NCBI GenBank assembly: GCA_038326325.1
Contig: JBBQJW010000005.1
Coordinates: 62,001-126,000 of the forward strand
Length of the DNA stretch: 64,000 nucleotides
Source: UBA10324 sp038326325
GTDB taxonomy: Bacteria > Bacteroidota > Bacteroidia > Chitinophagales > UBA10324
Direction of reading: 5' to 3'
Shown here: positions 61,904-64,000 of the stretch, piece by piece
Layout: every line of letters begins with the position of its first letter
How positions within the stretch are numbered: the first letter of the stretch is position 1
Notes under the pieces: model-generated
Databases searched by the model: none
Told to the model about the DNA's origin: nothing
The model's input: the letters and a program-made list of their open reading frames with translations, nothing else
Made by a program: the position numbers and the translations under genes

Positions 61904-62488
61904 TTATAATGCGATTTTTTTCTCTTCCATCAATCTTCTGATATTGATGAGTCCGTAGCGCATTCTTCCCAATGCAGTATTGATACTTACCCCTGTAAGT
62001 TCAGCAATTTCTTTAAAACTTAAATCAGCGTAGTGACGAAGAATAATTACTTCTTTCTGTTCTTCAGGAAGCATATCCACTAATTTGCGTACACGCACAT
62101 AAGCTTGCTCGCGCACCATTGTCTCTTCAGCATTATCCCCACTGAATTTTATATACTTAAAAATATCTGTCCCATCAGAAGTAGTGATTTTCACTTTCGG
62201 AGTGCGTTTTACTTTTCTGTAATAATCAATGCACTTGTTATTCGCAATGCGCAATACCCAAGGAAGAAATTTTCCTTCTTCGTGATAATTGCCTTCGCGC
62301 AACTTGTCAACTACTTTAATAAATGTTTCCTGAAATAAATCTTCGGCAATGTAACGGTCGCGCACAAACATATAAATGGCGCTGAACACTCGTTGTTTGT
62401 GTGCCTGAATGAGCGTAGTTAACGCATGTTCGTTTCCGTTCTGGTAAGCTTTTACCAGAGCGTGGTCGTTGAGTTGATTGGTTTGCAT
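61904..62488 (-). CDS. ECF RNA polymerase sigma factor, second copy
   Basis: The ATG at 62488 (MQTNQLNDHALVKAYQNGNE) gives 194 residues; an earlier ATG at 62512 adds a non-family MFKPNCRI. Region 2 is at ~25-100 (IAEDLFQETFIKVVDKLREGNYHEEGKFLPWVLRIANNKCIDYYRK). Region 4 is at ~130-185 (LPEEQKEVIILRHYADLSFKEIAELTGVSINTALGRMRYGL). It is typical of a broadly conserved Bacteroidota ECF sigma. It probably shares a unit with the 61467-61703 gene. A stretch identical to the AACTCTTCTCGTA core of the ECF promoters lies ~185 nt upstream (62673-62685), but without a good -35 match. Confidence 0.92.
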   Translation of the reverse strand: MQTNQLNDHALVKAYQNGNEHALTTLIQAHKQRVFSAIYMFVRDRYIAEDLFQETFIKVVDKLREGNYHEEGKFLPWVLRIANNKCIDYYRKVKRTPKVKITTSDGTDIFKYIKFSGDNAEETMVREQAYVRVRKLVDMLPEEQKEVIILRHYADLSFKEIAELTGVSINTALGRMRYGLINIRRLMEEKKIAL

Positions 62489-62672
62489 AATTCTACAATT
62501 GGGTTTGAACAAAAGGTTATTAAATGAATTGTAGAATTCAAGCCATGAATTTGAAATTGGGTTTAATGATTAACAGCGAATGGTAATGTAAATCTGACCT
62601 TATAAAACTTCTTGAAATTGAGTGTAGAAGTGTTTCGTTGCTGTGTGAGTTTATCTTTTATTTGCTCCCTCT

Positions 62673-62699
62673 TACGAGAAGAGTTGTAAAAATGTTGAG
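62673..62699 (-). promoter_or_regulatory. Partial match to the ECF promoter, upstream of the second sigma gene
   Basis: On the minus strand the 13-mer AACTCTTCTCGTA is identical to that in the DUF4331 promoter. The -35 position reads CTCAACA instead of AAAACCA. It is ~185 nt before the sigma gene start and overlaps the uvrA start, so its function is doubtful. Confidence 0.3.
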
Positions 62700-64000
62700 C
62701 CAAATATCAGATAAAATTCCGAACGAAAAAATAAATTTTAAAAAAGACGGGAAAAACATTCTCATCAAGGGCGCGCGGGTTCACAACCTTCGCAATGTTG
62801 ATTTAGAAATTGGTCGTAATAAATTAGTGGTGATTACAGGGGTGAGCGGCTCCGGAAAATCTTCACTCGCCATTGACACTTTGTTCGCCGAAGGTCAGCG
62901 CCGTTATGTCGAAAGTCTCTCCGCTTACGCGCGTCAATTTTTGGTGCGCATGAACAAGCCCGATGTCGATTATATCAAGGGTTTGTGTCCGGCTATCGCG
63001 ATTGAGCAAAAAGTTTCCACTCGAAGTTCGCGTTCCACAGTCGGCTCGCTCACCGAGATTTATGATTATCTGCGATTGATGTTCGCGCGAATAGGAAAAA
63101 CTTTTTCACCAGTTTCCGGAAAAGAAGTTCAGAAGCATGAAGTGAGCGATGTCGTTGATTTTATAAAATCATTGAAAGAAGGAACCGCAGTTTTTATTCT
63201 TTCGCCGCAACGAACACCCGCTGACGATACTCCGTTGAAATTAAAAAAGGCGAAGGTCGAAGGAAGTGTAACACCTCTGCGAACTTTAAAACAGGAATTG
63301 AATATTCTGAATCAGAAAGGTTTCGCGAGAATTATTTCGGAGAAAGAAGTTTATAAGATTGAAGAATTATTGGCTGATGACGCTCAACTGAAATCATTGA
63401 AAGGAAAATCTTTTCAATTGGTGGTGGACAGAATCGTGTGGAAGAATAACGATGAAGATTTATTGTCGCGCATTTCTGACTCAGTAGGAGTTTCTTTTTT
63501 TGAAGGGCATGGTGACAGCGTTATTTTTTATGACGGGAAAGAAAAAAAATTCAGCAACAAGTTTGAGTTGGACGGAATTCGTTTTGAAGAACCGACTCCG
63601 CATTTGTTCAGTTTTAATAATCCGTATGGCGCTTGCCGGAAATGCGAGGGATTCGGAAGCGTGATTGGCGTGGATGAAAATTTAGTAATACCGGATAAAA
63701 ATAAATCGGTGTACGAAGGAGCGATCGCTCCCTGGAAAGGGGAAAAGATGGGCGAATGGCTGACGCTGTTAGTGAAGAACGCGCACAAATTTGATTTTCC
63801 GGTTCATCGTTCCATTCGTGAACTCACGGCGTCTGAAAAAAAATTATTATGGACGGGAAATAAATACTTCCACGGGTTGGATGAGTTTTTTAAGGAGCTC
63901 GAAAAACAGAGTTATAAAATTCAATACCGTGTAATGCTTTCTCGTTACCGAGGTAAAACCACCTGCCCCGATTGTGGTGGCGCCAGAGTGCGAATTGAAT
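62692..64000 (+). CDS. uvrA: Excinuclease ABC subunit A, 5' part, cut by the window edge
   Basis: UvrA is the ABC-type damage sensor of nucleotide excision repair. The frame starts at ATG 62692 (MLSQISDKIPNEK) and stays open to 64000, ~436 codons, where the window ends. It contains KGARVHNLRNVDLEI, Walker A GVSGSGKSSLAIDT (~residues 47-60), QRRYVESLSAYARQFL, and the first zinc-binding Cys pair (CRKCEGFGS, ~319-327). TCPDCGGARVRIE near the right edge begins the next. It is divergent from the second ECF sigma gene. One TGTAACA copy is at 63267-63273. Confidence 0.97.
   Translation, partial: MLSQISDKIPNEKINFKKDGKNILIKGARVHNLRNVDLEIGRNKLVVITGVSGSGKSSLAIDTLFAEGQRRYVESLSAYARQFLVRMNKPDVDYIKGLCPAIAIEQKVSTRSSRSTVGSLTEIYDYLRLMFARIGKTFSPVSGKEVQKHEVSDVVDFIKSLKEGTAVFILSPQRTPADDTPLKLKKAKVEGSVTPLRTLKQELNILNQKGFARIISEKEVYKIEELLADDAQLKSLKGKSFQLVVDRIVWKNNDEDLLSRISDSVGVSFFEGHGDSVIFYDGKEKKFSNKFELDGIRFEEPTPHLFSFNNPYGACRKCEGFGSVIGVDENLVIPDKNKSVYEGAIAPWKGEKMGEWLTLLVKNAHKFDFPVHRSIRELTASEKKLLWTGNKYFHGLDEFFKELEKQSYKIQYRVMLSRYRGKTTCPDCGGARVRIE

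Larger units (their letters stand above)
178..63273. repeat. Dispersed odd palindrome TGTTACA/TGTAACA across the window
   Basis: The 7-mer is symmetric about its central T/A. By eye I count about 105-110 exact copies; base composition at ~38% GC predicts roughly 13 on both strands together. Most copies are flanked by C or G (forms CTGTTACAC, CTGTTACAG, GTGTTACAC). CGTTACA variants add about ten more. Copies occur in most genes and between genes (2446, 21156, 33608, 39083, 39133, 55837). Confidence 0.75.

Noticed and set aside
62673..62699. Sixth member of the ECF promoter set
   Set aside because: The -10-side 13-mer matches exactly but the -35 does not, and it is far from the sigma gene start; kept only as a weak feature.
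178..63273. TGTTACA copies as a purely protein-driven pattern (Val-Thr in Ig-like repeats)
   Set aside because: Many copies are in genes without such repeats, in Leu-Gln or Cys-Asn codon phase, or between genes. The protein explanation covers a part only.

Overview
The window comes from a low-GC member of the Bacteroidota. The evidence is: at least eight large secreted proteins with type IX secretion (T9SS) sorting tails of type A or type B; Bacteroidota-type -7 promoter elements (TAnnTTTG); the uppS-bamA-skp-skp-murI gene order; and families common in this phylum (DUF6089, DUF3347, DUF4331, CHRD). Genus and species cannot be read from the sequence.

Layout. 1-250 is the start of a secreted protein that runs off the left edge. 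251-851 is non-coding and rich in hairpins. 852-11506 holds four minus-strand T9SS cargo genes: a propeller-like protein, a nidogen/SdrD-like protein, a type B SprB-repeat adhesin and an M4 metallopeptidase. 11744-19409 is an envelope housekeeping block: DUF6089, a GT39-like membrane glycosyltransferase on the opposite strand, uppS, bamA, two skp/ompH genes and murI. 19490-36753 is an accessory region: SBBP repeat protein, HupE/UreJ, TPR protein, DUF3347, OB-fold protein, DUF1232, a sensor-like membrane protein, a broken small secreted gene, a cytochrome-like lipoprotein, a CHRD protein, two tandem DUF4331 proteins, DUF1801, fasciclin, DUF1223, and an RskA-like anti-sigma/ECF sigma pair. 36893-42480 is a plus-strand run of GH3, LysE, acyltransferase, Fe(II)/2OG oxygenase and ChrA genes. 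42622-58014 holds five very large or repeat-rich surface proteins. 58071-64000 is a DNA-repair end: recA, a divergent lexA-like gene, nth, a VapBC pair, a second ECF sigma gene with a small partner, and the 5' part of uvrA.

Two signals go beyond ordinary annotation. First, the odd palindrome TGTTACA/TGTAACA, usually flanked by C or G, occurs about 105-110 times by eye, against roughly 13 expected from base composition. It lies in all kinds of genes, in three codon phases and between genes, which suggests a DNA-level dispersed element. Second, five minus-strand transcription units in the 23-34 kb region (TPR-HupE, the frameshifted small gene, CHRD, DUF4331 pair, fasciclin) share a promoter, AAAA(T)CCA-N13/14-CTCGTA, 23-34 nt before the start codon. 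This looks like an ECF sigma promoter. With the nearby ECF sigma/RskA pair it suggests a regulon that resembles the mycobacterial SigK/RskA/fasciclin system.
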